A stretch of 64,000 nt of DNA from Cordylochernes scorpioides (GCA_030710605.1 CP092886.1:47159794-47223793); one strand, 5' to 3'. Shown: positions 11,001 through 22,840, counted from the first letter of the stretch. Notes: generated by a model from the letters alone, not told the origin. Made by a program: numbers and translations.

Positions 11001-11213
11001 TTAAAGTCTGAGAGGCAAGGCCTTCAGCCAGTTCAGGGCTTCCGGGGTGACAGAATGGAGATTGGAGATTCCTCCATTGAATTTGTACAGCGGGCAGTCA
11101 TCTAGTATATGGGACATTGATTGTGGGACGTTGCAGGCACAATTTGGATCTTTATTGAAGTATTGAAAGGAAATTGCTCCGGTGGAATTATTGCAGGAAT
11201 TAGTGAAAAATTA
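11001..11213 (-). pseudogene. Non-LTR retrotransposon Pol C-terminus (fragment)
   Basis: A 70-codon open frame ends at TAA (complement of 11001-11003). It shows NCACNVPQSMSHILDDCPLY, then FNGG and a Leu-His, followed by EALNWLKALPL. A Cys-rich knuckle followed by HIL.DCP and a terminal WL..L helix is the standard C-terminal end of RT proteins of Jockey/RTE-like non-LTR elements. There is no start codon and the RT domain itself is missing, so this is a 5'-truncated, dead copy. The exact clade cannot be set from this piece. Confidence 0.65.
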
Positions 11214-11399
11214 CAAATACACTGGAAACGGTCGACATCGAAAAACACTGGATTACAATAACTTTTACACAAAACTGTAATTCACAAACGTGCATAATTT
11301 TTACCTACCTCCCTCTAAAAAAATTAACTTCAATTTTCAAACCTAAATAATTTACTTAATCACATTGAAGACAAATTAGCCCAAGGAAACGTTTTGCGA

Positions 11400-11825
11400 T
11401 AGAGCTGCTCATTCACACTTTTCGCTGTATTCCTTTCTTTCAGACTTAATGGATAATGGGTCAGCTATTTTAAAGTCCTTTAATTTATTCAAGACTGCAA
11501 GGAGGAAAAAGACCTAGAAAAGTAACTAAACTGTGTGGAAATATTTTCTTCTTCGCAAGATACAACCATTCACTCAATAGTCTAATTCCTCACTGTGTTC
11601 TATGCACGAAAAACGATGTAGATAGTCTCAACTTCTGTACATAGATATTCTTTCCTTGTTTTTATTTTCTATTTAAAATCTCCCTCAGCCTTTTTTTAAA
11701 ATTATTTTTCTCTTTTCTGAACGAGGATTCCACTTCTTCCCCGGCTTCTCATTTCTTTTTGGATCCATTTCTCACAGGAGAACCGTCTGTATAAGACGGA
11801 ATGTCTTAATAAAGGCTTGTGTGTG
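11400..11825 (+). pseudogene. Possible non-LTR retrotransposon 3' region
   Basis: The segment ends with GTATAAGACGGAATGTCTTA ATAAAGG and a GTGTGTG tail, the same type of terminus as the truncated copy at 8298-8462 (GGTCTTAATAAA...GTGTGTG). Upstream frames are broken, with short stretches that could be the end of an RT protein. Called only from its tail. Confidence 0.4.
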
Positions 11826-12077
11826 TGAAATTAAAGTATTAAGCACTCATTATTCACAAATAAAACAAATTTTCTTACTAGGATAAGAAGATATAACATG
11901 GGCCTGGCTTCTTAATGATGAACTTCCCCATGGTAAACCACATCTGCCCTGGACTGACCTTAGTCTAAAACCATAATCTCCAGATAAGTTTTATTAATTT
12001 TTGAAAACCGGTGTCGTGGCTTTGTCTAAGTATGCTATATTAGAGACGGGTTAAAAGATGGTGCATATTTTTGCGTC

Positions 12078-12226
12078 TACAGGGTCACCCATAGGTCACG
12101 AACCCTTTTATTTTTTATTAAAAATTAAATGGCAAAATAGAATAAATACTATATCTATTTTATTCTAGTTTGACTTTTAATTTTTAATTAAAAATAAAAT
12201 TTTTGGGACTTATGAGCCACCCTGTA
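12078..12226. mobile_element. Palindromic MITE (mariner-type ends)
   Basis: Ends TACAGGGT(C/G)... and ...CCACCCTGTA are inverted repeats, extending into AT-rich arms (AAAATTAAAT with its complement). TACAGGGTGGC-CATAAGT type termini with TA borders are common among mariner-like MITEs. About 149 bp, no coding capacity. Confidence 0.65.
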
Positions 12227-12229
12227 TTT

Positions 12230-12830
12230 TTAAGGTAGTTTTTTTTTAGAGAAATATAAAACGATTGGGGAATAAATGTCATAGAGTTGAGGTATATGCT
12301 TCGTCTCCCGGGAGATTTACACCCTCCCTCTCTATACCAACTCTATCACAATTTAGATAACCCCAGTTTCTGCAATAATAGAACAATGCACAGTTACAGT
12401 TTAAGCCAATCTACTATATATAGTTTAACGTGTACATCCTCCATTCTTGTAGCAGGAAGATACAGTGGCTTGTTTGATGCCCACAAGGAACCGGAGTCGA
12501 AACCTCAAGGGAGTAATTTCAAAAACAATTTTTCATAAAATTTAAATCTCACTGTTCGTGTCCAGCCCATTTTTAAAAGGTTCAACTTTACTAAAGAACC
12601 TTTGATGCCATGTAAATGCAAATTTATTTTCTATCTCTCTATTTTTTATGTAAGAAGGGATTAAAAATTAATTTATTTACCAATAATTAAAATGGGAAAA
12701 GGGTGCATAACGTATTTTTTTATCATTTGAAAGGCGACCTCAGCCAGAAAAAAAAAGTTAATATTACTATGAAAAATAAAGATTTTGATCTGGTTTCCTT
12801 TCAAAATATACTTTTTTCACAATTTTTACC
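12230..12830. other. No feature recognised
   Basis: A short open frame near 12287-12538 has no recognisable domain. Otherwise AT-rich. Confidence 0.45.
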
Positions 12831-12834
12831 TTGA

Positions 12835-13085
12835 TAAAGATTGGCGTGCTACTAATTTAAATATTTTTTTTTGCGAAATGAATCATTATATATACCAATA
12901 TATGCTTTCTCAATTTAAAATCTTATTTATGGAGAGAATTCTAAAATTTAAAAAATAAAGCAATTTAAATCTTTAGATAAAAAGGTATATATTGGATTGA
13001 ATAAAAGATTTATTTACCAAAGGTTGGCGTTCATCCAACCGAAATATTGGAAAATAAATCTCTTATTCAATCCAATATTTTTATA
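12835..13085. repeat. Remnants of PLE 3' ends in palindromic arrangement
   Basis: Contains TTGATAAAGATTGGCGTGC and, further on, CCAAAGGTTGG...CCAACCGAAATATTGG, matching the terminal motif of the PLE at 3405-3460 (TTGATAAAG ... GAAATATTGG). A hairpin joins ATATTGGATTGAATAA to TTATTCAATCCAATAT. Interpreted as ends of old PLE copies joined tail-out, as in the two clearer palindromes. Confidence 0.45.
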
Positions 13086-13089
13086 ACCA

Positions 13090-14460
13090 GTTGCAAATAA
13101 GACACGCTATATTCGATCTGGATAATTGCGCGTGAAACTATTTACAATGATTCATATTGTAGTAGAGTAGGTAACAGAATTGTCAAAAAGAAAATAAACA
13201 ACCAAGAAAAAGAGAATTGTATAAACAATGAGAGAAAGTTGATCAAGTTGAGCTATTTACAATGAGTTATATTCTAAAGTAACTTATTAATTATTTACAT
13301 TGATGTAAATCAAGTCACATAGTAGTATAGTTCCTCAAGCTGCATGAAACTGTCTATTTATAATAAAAAGTCTGTCGAACCTATTAAATTTCGTATATCT
13401 TTCCCTATTATAAACTATTTGACCCAGATAGGTACTTTCCATCTTGCTCTGCTGTCTTAGGTTTGACACCAGTAGGCATGAGTTCAGAATGTCTGATATC
13501 CATAAAGGCATATCTTTACTTAAATATGCATTAGAACAGTGCATATATAAAGGGAGTGTTGCCCCATATAATAAATTGAACTATTTTGATGACGTGCAAA
13601 TGCATCATATAATATCGTGTCATATGTTGTATATATACCAATTAATTCCTCTTATTCTCTGATCCCTAAGGCAGGTCGAGTAGATGGTTTTTCCGTGATA
13701 GGTAGTTGCGGTTACAATATCAATACAATATTGTAATGGGGTAAATTACAAATATGATATACCATTCCCAAAAATATTGAGTTTAATTAATAGCGACCAT
13801 TTAAAATCCAAAGTAAATTCTGTCTCAATACATTTCTCGATTATTGAACTCTGATTTGAATACTTTTCGCAAGGTATAAAAACATAATCTTGTAAATTAG
13901 TTACGTTCAAATCACAAGTTTAACTGTGAGTTTTGATAATACTTTGTGGTGGTGCATATCTTGTGATGGTGTTTATAATTTGTAATATCAGTTATCAAAG
14001 ATGACTTTACATTCGAACAATAAAGGGGGCGGGGAATAAATCTACCAAACTAACGTCCTATATAATGTAGAAATCTCTCAGTTAGTAGAATAAAATATTG
14101 ATTCCATTTATATTTACATAAATGAGATGCTAACTCAATATTTGAAAACACCCTCCTCCACCAATACTTTAATACCGAATCGATCATATAGCTAAAATAA
14201 ATCCTGTGAGATGTTTTCAAATAGTTCTGCTATTTTACCGCTATAGGTAACATTGATTGGGCTAATAAATAATTTTGAATGTTTACTAATTTTCCCAGTG
14301 TTTTTTAAAATAAAGTTTATTTTAGTCGTTGGGCGTCCTACTAAAACATGTCTGAGATGAACTTGGACAATAACTTAGGTGAATCCAAATCCTTTTTCAA
14401 AGCTTTATGCGTATCTTCAAATAGAACATATTGGTCAATGCGAAAATGTCTCTGATATTC
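13090..14460. other. No feature recognised
   Basis: AT-rich. Short frames at 13335-13662 overlap on both strands and show no domain. Confidence 0.5.
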
Positions 14461-14469
14461 AAAGTGTAT

Positions 14470-14700
14470 TTTTATCAAATATGTTGTTTAGACACGTCTC
14501 TACATGATTCAGCGCTAAAGTGAGGGTTGGGCTATTCTGAGGTAGAAGCTCGCCCTGGCCAGCACTTAAAAGGATTGTTGCCTCATCGCGGTGACAGATT
14601 GGCCGTGGAACAGGTGGCGGTGATCTGCAGATGGCGCCAATTAGGTGCTGTCGGTACGCTGCTGTTGCTTCTGCTTTAGCCTTTATTTCCAAATCTTAAG
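14470..14700. promoter_or_regulatory. GC-richer island, candidate cis-regulatory element
   Basis: Locally GC-rich against AT-rich flanks, with TCATCGCGGTGACAG and GGCGCCAATTAGG. A 77-codon minus frame covers it but shows no domain. Confidence 0.25.
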
Positions 14701-14849
14701 GCTTTTTAATATACCCCCGGTGTCGGGTGTTGGTATACCTGCTGGGCTGGGTAGCCGTTATTTACCAACCATCAGCCCTTCCAGCCTGTTGGTATAGACC
14801 TTGGTCCCATGGCTTTTATGGATTGAACTCTTGGCCTTATATTCTATAG

Positions 14850-15245
14850 CAATTATTAATGTAGTAGATGGTATTTCAAAGCTTTTATCCAAAATAGCAG
14901 AAGACTTTATAGTCTCTTATGATATAAGTCCTTGGCTTCAAAACCTTTATGAACAAAACAGTTATCCTCGTAGCTCTTTTAATGTAGATTATGGCTCCAG
15001 AGCCTTTATGGACATAACAGATATTATTATGGTTCTATTAATGTTGATTATGGCCTCAGAGCCTTAATGGACATAGCAGTTATCCTTATAGTTAAATTAA
15101 TGTTGATTATGGCTCCAGAGCCTTTATGGACATAACAGATATTATTATGGTTCTATTAATGTTGATTATGGCCTCAGAGCCTTAATGGACATAGCAGTTA
15201 TCCTTATAGTTAAATTAATGTTGATTATGGCTTCAGAGCCTTTAT
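14850..15245 (+). repeat. 59-bp tandem repeat with dimer structure
   Basis: Units of about 59 bp (TAATGTTGATTATGGC... GAGCCTTTATGGACATA...) repeat about six times. Two variants alternate, CAGATATTATTATGGTTC and CAGTTATCCTTATAGTTA, so the later part is a 118-bp dimer. More degenerate units reach back to about 14790. The 88-codon frame across it is a by-product. Confidence 0.85.
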
Positions 15246-15259
15246 AGAAATAATAGCGC

Positions 15260-16850
15260 TATGTGTGTAAAATTATATATCGACTTTCACAATAAATTTT
15301 CAGCTTTATTATAAATGTTTTCTGGTTTACAAACTTTATTCAGGCGCTCGTCAGTAGCTCTTTAAAAATATTTATAAATATTATATATGTAACACCTTCG
15401 TTTACATTCTACTTAATTTTATCGTTAAAATATATATTTTATAGTTATTCGTTTGCGTGCACATTTTGAGAATTTAATACAATAAAGTTGTTGTTTTTTT
15501 CATATAAAGATTTGTAAATCTGCTAACGTTTTTTATACCTTAACCATATAAAAACAATAGAGCTTAGATATACTCAATCTTAATACACGGTGCATATGTT
15601 TCATATTAAACCCCCAAAAAGAAATGTTAAAAGGCCCATACTAAAAGAAAACCAGGATATTTCAACTAAACTAGTTAACTTGGAATTAAATATCTTGTAG
15701 AAACAATAGGCTCTTTTTATTATCTTCGGTTTCCTCAACGAAATAGTCGACTAATGAGTCTTTGAGATGGGATCCTTGATTGAAAGCTTTTTTTGAGGGT
15801 TTAAAAAGGTTTTCAATACGTGAGGTTGGCCGGAGAGTTGCGGCAAGCGCAGATGACGCAAGCCCGTAAACAACGCAACCAGGTGGGGGGACAGGGGCGA
15901 ACAAAGAAAGTTGGCGATTAAGAATTATTTAGAGCTACGTTTTTGTGTCCAAGAACTCTGCCCAACTTTAACAATAGAAGTCCTTCGCTGCAATTGACCC
16001 TATCATCCCATTTCTAGAGAGAGATAAAGTATTTGAGTAAATTTCCTCTTATTATTGTAACAACCAATTAGACTTACCTCGACTGACGATTTCTCCACCG
16101 CACACAAATGATGGGACCATTGTGCTGCACAGCTGATACTGCACGGGCGCCATTCCACGTCTCTTTGGAATAAGAAGTTTGTTCAACCAAATACGTATAT
16201 ATGGGAAAATTCGTTATGTGCCTTGGTAATTTTGGATATTTTTTGTCAAAAATCGGAACATCTGAAGATTCAGTTACTGCGTTAGGAAAATACAAGATTC
16301 TAGATATATTTTATTAGAGTGGCCAATATTCATAAATTGTAAAAAGCGAGAATTTATTCACATAGGAAAAAAAAACGATATACATGGCCAAAATAAAATT
16401 GCATCACCTATAAACACTTAGCAAATTTTCTGAGAATTTGCATTATTAATAAGAACATTAAGGTATGTAAATGATCCCATATCTGAAACCGTAACTAGAA
16501 TATAAGTGCATAAAAAAGCCTTGTCTTAATTCGTGAAATTGGATTGTACATTGGCAGTCATTTATTCTGTCTGTTATACTGGTTTTTGTAACTGAAATAA
16601 CTTGAACACACATGGATCAAGTAAGTCTTTGAAAGATTTTTTGGAAATTGTTAAATCAATTTTGAATTTTCAAAATTTTTAGATACCAATCCACAACTTT
16701 TTTTTTTATTTAATAATTTTCAATGGAGCATTTAAAAACCTGTTGGATTTATGTTTATTTTCTCAGGTATATATTTCAGTTACAAGAACCAGTATTGCAG
16801 ACCGATTAAAGATATACCAATATGCAATATAATTTGTTCTTCACTATCTA
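15260..16850. other. No gene; one GC-richer patch
   Basis: Mostly AT-rich. 16075-16175 is GC-richer with an E-box (CAGCTG). Weak minus-strand frames at 15686-15904 and 16074-16295 have no recognisable domain. Confidence 0.45.
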
Positions 16851-16857
16851 TTATTTA

Positions 16858-17330
16858 CATTGGCCCGCAAAATTAAAGGAACAACTTTTTTTTTCATTTA
16901 TCTCAAATTTTATTTAACATTTATCAATGAAATTTTATACAAAAATTTATTATTCCATTATTGATTTAAAACCCCTAAATCAAAGAAATCTAACACGTAT
17001 TTTATGCAAATTAGCCAGTCAAGCAATGATCTTCTTGCAGTCAATGCATAAATATCTTGGATATTGTTGTTAATATAGGGTGTGATCGCCTTTAACTGAT
17101 AGACAGGCTCTACATTGGCGACCCATACTAAGAATCAGAGAGTTTATCAGCTCCTGTGGAATCAACGCCCACTCTTGTGTTTAGGCTGTTACTAGCTCAT
17201 GAGTGTTTCTAGGAGGGGGTTGGAGGGATGAGATCCGCCGTCCTAGATTGTCCCATACATGTTCAATGGGATTTAGGTCTGGAGATCGAGCTGGCCAATT
17301 CATCCGAGCAATTGACATTTTGGAATAAAA
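16858..17330 (-). mobile_element. 3' part of a Tc1-like transposon
   Basis: Starts with TTGGCCCGCAAAATTAAAGG, a terminus typical of Tc1-like elements, and contains the transposase C-terminus on the minus strand. The 5' half is missing beyond about 17330. Confidence 0.7.
17070..17318 (-). pseudogene. Tc1-like transposase C-terminus (broken)
   Basis: The frame contains WPARSPDLNPIEHVWDNLGR, in which the E of PIEH is the third acidic residue of the DD34E triad. It then runs through a stop codon (TAA after THELVTA) into QEW..IPQELI.SL..SM.RQC and ends at G.HT.Y followed by TAA. Those C-terminal blocks are diagnostic of Tc1 transposases, which cut and paste at TA. One in-frame stop and the missing N-terminal two-thirds make it inactive. 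It is too short and broken to appear as a long ORF. Confidence 0.8.
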
Positions 17331-17770
17331 AATAAATATAAATGCTTGATAATAGAAGCTATTTTTCCCGAAAAGCCCGGATTTTGAACTTCTATTTCAT
17401 TTCGTAACTATCGGTCATAATAGAAAATCACAATAGAGCTTCTCAAAATATTGTTCAGAGCGCCCAGCCAAGGTCTTCTAATCGATTTTGACAAATGAAA
17501 TGTCTTTGAAAAGAGGACGACCCATAGATGGCATCACGAATACCGAATTTTTAAATTATAATCAGGTACGGAGAATAAATAAGGCATCTCAAAATGAGGC
17601 TATTTACAAAAGATAATAAATAAAATATTGGCGTTTGTACGCTCTTTACTAAAAACCAATTTTCCTTATTTAAAGAATTACTAGGTAAATATATTGCTTG
17701 CATTTATATATCTGTATGTAATTATATAACCTAGACAGCTTAAGCATCTTTATTTTCTCTCAAATAATCC
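17330..17770. other. No feature recognised
   Basis: AT-rich, with no clear frame or repeat. Confidence 0.5.
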
Positions 17771-17774
17771 CTCT

Positions 17775-18060
17775 GGTGCATGCAGATAACATCCCTCCAA
17801 ACCTCAACGGTGGAATAACCAGAGAATTAAGAGCCAGCAGAAACAACTCGAAATTACTGCAGACAGTAATGAAAGAGGCCACGGGAAATTTTCTGCAATA
17901 TTTCCGCTCTTCCTTTTCCCCAGGATAAAATCGATGCTAAATATTCTTTTAATATCCGAGCCGAGACCGTGTTTGGAGTCCCTGAAGAAGGCAAAGTTTT
18001 CCAAAATAATCAAAAGTTTTCCTTAAACGTGATTAAATTCTCAAACTGTACGATGCCCCT
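17775..18060. promoter_or_regulatory. GC-richer island, candidate cis-regulatory element
   Basis: Contains GCAGATAAC (GATA-type), GGAATAACC, CTAAATATTC and a CT-rich, C-rich end (18055-18090). Frames on both strands are short and overlap. Called from composition and site density only. Confidence 0.25.
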
Positions 18061-18064
18061 CCCC

Positions 18065-19370
18065 CCCTCCTCCTCCATTCCCCCAAACTTTTCTTTGTTG
18101 CCAACTAAATTGGTTTATTTAAACGTTTGGTCTTCTTGCTTCTTCCTGGAGAGGGAATAGAAATTGTACGGGAAGATTGGAAAACTTCTTAATGTCAAAC
18201 CTAGATGGGCTGAGAGAGGTGTCTCAACTAATTCCTTTTACGGTATTTAGGTGTATTGTTGAATATATGTACTTGTATAATTTCATGCATAAATATGTAT
18301 TGTTTTATATATATATTTATATGATTATCTATTTAACATGTGATTTCTCTCTATCTCTCTCTCAGAGAACCATGATAGGTGCTCATTTTTAATAAAATAA
18401 TTTTTGAAATATTTATTTTTTAAACATATCTAACTCTCTTTATAGTTCAACTTTGTCTTAAAAATAACGAAAACACTATATTATCTACTACATAGCGAGG
18501 GTATGTTATAGTCAGCAATTCCATTCCCTCTTTCCTAATTCCTTTTATTTCATAGAGTGACACCATAAAAAAATATTGTGAATTTAAAAATTGATTACAC
18601 ATTTGATATGCATTAAAGACACATTTCGACGGAACGAAGGAACGATTTGCAAAAAAAAATTGTCTTTTTATTTTGTTTTGCTGAGAAATTTAATTTAGGA
18701 ATGGCAAACCAGCGCAATTCTGTCCTTCAAAATTTCCTTTCGAAGGTTGGTGATGGATTATTGAATTAGAAATTTAATACGATGGGGAAAGGTATTACAA
18801 TTCATTTCCCGACATTTGATTCTCAAGTTTCCCTGCAATATCGCCAATTGGAAGGATTGGCATTATAAGGATTGTCGTTTTATACAAGTGGTGTTAAGGA
18901 TGAATATTTTGAGGAATTCTGAAAATTTGAAAGTTGCAGCTTTAATAAAAATAAGTGATTGCAGAAACTTTTGAAGTGGCCCTTGTATGTCGTAAAATAC
19001 GATTCCATATCAATCCGTAGTTAATGGTTATTTGCAAATAAATCTACACAAAAAAAAAACAACAAACGGTTTTCAAAAAGTGTCTTTTTACAGACATTTT
19101 TCACATCGTTCCTTTGTTTTTCACCTATATTTAATTGCAAGAAACATTTAGCTATAATCTATTGTGTCTTAAAATGTAGCAAATCTATAAATATTATTTC
19201 GGAAATATCTCTACCGTTTCTCTCTTTCTAGGATTCTCTCTAAAGATAAAAATAAATTAACTTTAATAAAACGCTATTTTAAAAATGTAGTTATATATTA
19301 TTATATATATTAGTGTTATATATATATTCAATTATTTCATAACAAAGTTTAGGTGTGCCGCAAAGCCAGC
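18065..19370. other. No feature recognised
   Basis: AT-rich with short A/T runs; no convincing coding sequence. Confidence 0.5.
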
Positions 19371-19374
19371 ACAT

Positions 19375-19640
19375 ATGTGCAATCCAATAAATATAAAATA
19401 GCTACCGGAGAAACGCCCAATTAGGAAGAAAGAAATGTTTGCGCTCAAATGTCGTGGAGACAAATCGGCGACCTGTCGAACCCAATTGGGTTGGAATCTT
19501 TCCTGCCTTATCGGCTTACACTCCTGGGATGTATATTTACATAGTGTGTACCCGCTATCTTTATTCCAATAAACTCCACTCCTGCCGCGGGGCAATTTTC
19601 TGGAGTTGGCAGGAGCTCATATGTGCGATAATTTTCCGAA
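19375..19640. promoter_or_regulatory. GC-richer island with GATA, E-box and a perfect palindrome
   Basis: Holds CACATATGTG (E-box), CTTATCGG and GCTATCTTT (GATA-type), and the 14-bp palindrome AACCCAATTGGGTT near 19479-19492, with CAGCACATATGTGC near the left edge and GAGCTCATATGTGC near the right edge. Two short frames overlap it on opposite strands. The clustered sites suggest an enhancer. Confidence 0.3.
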
Positions 19641-19647
19641 GCATATA

Positions 19648-19975
19648 TCAGGTTATTCCATAACTAATGGCCGTTTGGAAGCGACCAATTAAAGAAACCA
19701 TATCTAGGCCAAAAATGAGTTTTTTTTTTACAAAATAGGCACCATTAGAATCACAGTATTTATGCCAACGTGATGGTAACATTTTTATGCCATTTTTATA
19801 AAAGTCTGGTTGTCTTGAGGCCAAAAAATCCAAAAAGGCGTTTTCCACATCTCTCCGGTTGATCAGCCGTTTTTCATGAAATAAATTATTCAAATTCTTA
19901 AAAAAAAAAAAAAGAAATCGGTAGGGGACATATCAGATGAATAAGGAGGGTAAACTAGAACTTCATAATATAAAT
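19648..19975 (-). pseudogene. mariner-like transposase C-terminus (frameshifted)
   Basis: On the minus strand, YPPYSSDMSPTDFF carries the third catalytic Asp of the mariner DD34D triad. After a 14-T homopolymer, which breaks the frame, follows KNLNNLFHEKRL, ENAFLDFLASRQPDFYKNGI and LPSRWHKYCDSNGAYF, the normal mariner C-terminus. The terminus CAGGTTATTCCATAACTAAT at 19649-19670 is the expected mariner end. The N-terminal half is missing. The frame continues past the usual stop into the inverted repeat. Inactive. Confidence 0.75.
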
Positions 19976-19979
19976 ACAT

Positions 19980-20450
19980 GTTAAAATGATATATCGTTTA
20001 CAGGAATACATACGTAGGTATGTATATATAGAAAGTTTGTATGAAAGAGCACACAATTCGACAAAACCCAACCAGTGTACCTATATTTCTTCAATGCATT
20101 TTAAAGGAAGACGTGCCCACTTTTAGTACGTATGAACACACTGAATGCTGTTCGGGAAAAAAAATTGTTCGATTTTTTATGTTTATGATCAATGAAAAAT
20201 CTAAACTAAGACATATATTCACAGTACAAAAACAAAAATATATTTGTAGTCTCCAGGACTTGAAAAGATTTTAAAATCTCTACGAGAGGACCGTACGTTG
20301 CATATTCCTGGTTTACATTAAACAAATATTCTATATACAGTTACGAGCGTCATCATCTCTGTCACCGTTTGCTTTTTTTTTGGAATGGCGCTCTCCTATT
20401 GGTTGGCTACGATCACGTGGCTACGATGGCGTCGCCACTACGCGAGACAC
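19980..20450. other. No gene recognised; C homopolymer
   Basis: AT-rich to 20340, then a moderately GC-rich stretch (20340-20460) ending in a C homopolymer of about 17 at 20467-20484. No recognisable domain in the 77-codon frame at 20041-20274. Confidence 0.45.
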
Positions 20451-20530
20451 TTTGTTTTTGAACCTGCCCCCCCCCCCCCCCCCCACTCGCTTTTTGGTTT
20501 TTGTAACTATTGTGTTGGAGCAGGTCGCTC

Positions 20531-20678
20531 CTTAAATAAATGCATATATTAGTTAATAACTAAATGGAATCCTCTCTTTCTTTTTCCCAGTAAGAGACGC
20601 CTACGGAAGCCAACAGTACATAGACAGATAAAGCACATAGGCTATAGTTATTAACTAATATATGCATTTATTTAAGGC
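20531..20678. mobile_element. MITE with 33-bp perfect inverted repeats
   Basis: CCTTAAATAAATGCATATAT... at 20531-20563 is the exact reverse complement of 20645-20677. The 80-bp centre is unique and non-coding. Family unknown. Confidence 0.75.
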
Positions 20679-20699
20679 GCCAATTTATAATTGTAACAA

Positions 20700-20790
20700 A
20701 TAATATTTGAATCAAAACATTCAATCGGGTAAAACACGGGCGTTGCCCGGGTCATTCGACTATTATTTATATATATACCGGGTGGTTTAA
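20700..20790. repeat. Helentron/Helitron-like 3' terminus (partial)
   Basis: ACACGGGCGTTGCCCGGGTC forms a terminal hairpin followed by CATTCGACTATTATT. The same layout (hairpin, then GTCTAGTATT) ends the repeat at 26090-26462. A hairpin followed by a CTAG-type end is typical of Helentron-like non-autonomous elements. Confidence 0.45.
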
Positions 20791-20869
20791 TACATCTTTC
20801 ATTATAAGTAAATAACGCGTCATCTATATATAAAAACACAAATATTAAACACGAATTTTTTTTAAATAA

Positions 20870-21375
20870 AATAAACTTTCTATTGTCCTTACTGTGATGA
20901 AAAATTATAAAAATATAAATGCACGTATATACTCTTCTCTCTCTTATTCGATACAATACAGCTATAGCCATTGCGATATACTACACATGAGCACTTTGCG
21001 GAATTAAATGGTCAGCATAATACGCATATAGGCCAATATAATACGATTCCAATCTATGAACACATATCATAATTTTGCTGGTTTGCCCTCTGACTAACCA
21101 AATTGTTCTAGCTTACTTTGACATAATGCCAAATCATCTTTCTGTATATACTCAATCTTATGAAAACTTTGGCAAGTTTAGAGCTATTTGTACACAGATT
21201 TATAAATCACTACTAATTCATCGTGTAAATAATTAAAGATATATATGTAAATAATTCTAATATAACACAATAGTCTGATAGACTTGGTGCTTCTGTAATA
21301 ATAAAATGAAATAAAAATAAAATATCATAATATCCTATGTAGGATGAAACTATGAATTAACATCAAAGCAAATTT
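20870..21375. other. No gene; one solitary MITE terminus
   Basis: ATTGTCCTTACTGTGATGAA at about 20880-20899 is a single end of the MITE family at 21382. The rest is AT-rich. Confidence 0.45.
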
Positions 21376-21381
21376 CTACTG

Positions 21382-21484
21382 TCCTTACTGCGATGACAAA
21401 TATTGAATGGGACTGGCACATCAGTAGTGAAAGCTAACAGCGATTTTTCCAGTTTACCATTTTCATCGCAGTAAGGACAGTAAT
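21382..21484. mobile_element. Short MITE, TTACTGCGATGA family
   Basis: Ends CTACTGTCCTTACTGCGATG and CATCGCAGTAAGGACAGTAA are inverted repeats of about 19 bp around a 65-bp centre. Related ends are seen at 10130-10152, 20880-20899, 44213-44352 and 55312-55335, so this is a multi-copy family. Confidence 0.75.
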
Positions 21485-21489
21485 AAATT

Positions 21490-22350
21490 GTTTTAATTGG
21501 AAAAAATTCGAGCTGAATAGTTCTAATTCTGATATGTAGATGGCGCGATATTCCGACATCTCATATGGTCAAATTCAACCACTCGTATGCTATTGAGTGG
21601 CCTGCAGCCGTCGGGAGTTGCACCACCCTTAAGTTCTTGTTCTTGGAAGAGCGGTCGTGATGAAGTTTAACGGCCTGTGTCCATACACGACTCTCTCTTC
21701 GAATTACTAACCAACACAAGGAACTCAACTATTTCGGCCTTGGCCCGGGTCGCAGTGCTACCGTTTATTTCGGCTCAACAACCACAAAACGGATTGGATC
21801 TGAATAATCCCATTGAAGATCTAATTGATCATACTATGTTCGTCCACTTCGCATACGTATACTATCTTTGCAAAAGTTCCATTATATTACACTATAATGG
21901 CTATAAAATAATTATTAATAAAAATATGCTATAATAATATCATAAAAATTACTAAACAAGAAAGATCTTCCGATCATATTGTATAGCGTTATAAACTTAT
22001 GTAGATATAATTCTTTCTATATGACGATATGATCAGGATTCTGACATCAGTTCTAGGAGATATAAATCCCTATTCACATATCCATTGTCCAAGATCAAAG
22101 TCTTTCATTTGTCTTTATTCGAGAATACTATTTTTTCATTCATTTTATTGGCGGAAAATAGCATAAAAGTACTTTTTTAATTCCCGGAAGGATTCAATTT
22201 TTTAAAAATCTGACTGTGTGTTGTGGAACAAAAAGGGGGACACATGTATAGAATTTGTGAACATTTGACCTTAAAATCCTCAAGCGTTATTTTCTATAAA
22301 TATAAAGACTAGGTAAATTTATGTTTGCTATACCAGCGTGTTATCGGCGA
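21490..22350. other. No clear gene
   Basis: 21560-21840 is GC-richer and carries an 85-codon plus frame (21677-21934) with a stretch LDLNNPIEDLID that faintly recalls the PDLNPIE block of Tc1 transposases. Not enough to call. Confidence 0.4.
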
Positions 22351-22354
22351 TTTC

Positions 22355-22840
22355 GGATGCCTCAAATTTCTTAACAACGAATATGCATTTATTTCTGCAT
22401 TAAAAAATTATATTACTACAGTTATAGAAACGTTTTTTAATGCTTCGAAAAGTGTTCGACGAGACATGCCTAGAGAAAACCGCAGTTTAGAAATAATATA
22501 GTCGCTTTTTAAAAGTGGACACGAGAGAAAGAGAAAGAACACTTCACGATTTTGCGTGTCATCCTTGCACAGGGAAGAGAGAGAGAGAAGCTCAATTCAA
22601 GATGATCCAAGAATAGAAAGATCTATAGAGAAGAAAAAACATCAACAAAATTTATTTCAAAAATCATGAATATCTAAAAATTGTTATACAGGAAATTTCG
22701 GAGATAACTGGTCTTTTTATGGGATTAATCCATTTCGTTATTCACGACAATCTGCAATTGGAAAAGAAATTCTGCAAGTTTTGGGTTCCCAACCAATGCC
22801 ACGGCTTGTTGCAGGTTTAAATTTATTAAAAAGAGAGAAA
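22355..22840 (+). pseudogene. mariner-like transposase N-terminal remnant
   Basis: Pieces in shifting frames match the N-terminal half of mariner transposase in order: TFFNASKSV (helix-turn-helix region), SLFKSGHE, SIQDDPR, then EISEITGLFMGLIH and DNLQLEKKFCKFWVPNQC, which line up with the (I)S..TG.S.GS...IL...L...K...RWVP block. There are at least three frame changes and one stop (near 22500). No catalytic domain remains. Inactive and old. Confidence 0.65.

Noticed and set aside
21677-21934. Tc1 transposase fragment (LDLNNPIEDLID)
   Set aside because: Only one short block fits and no other transposase motif lies at the right distance.
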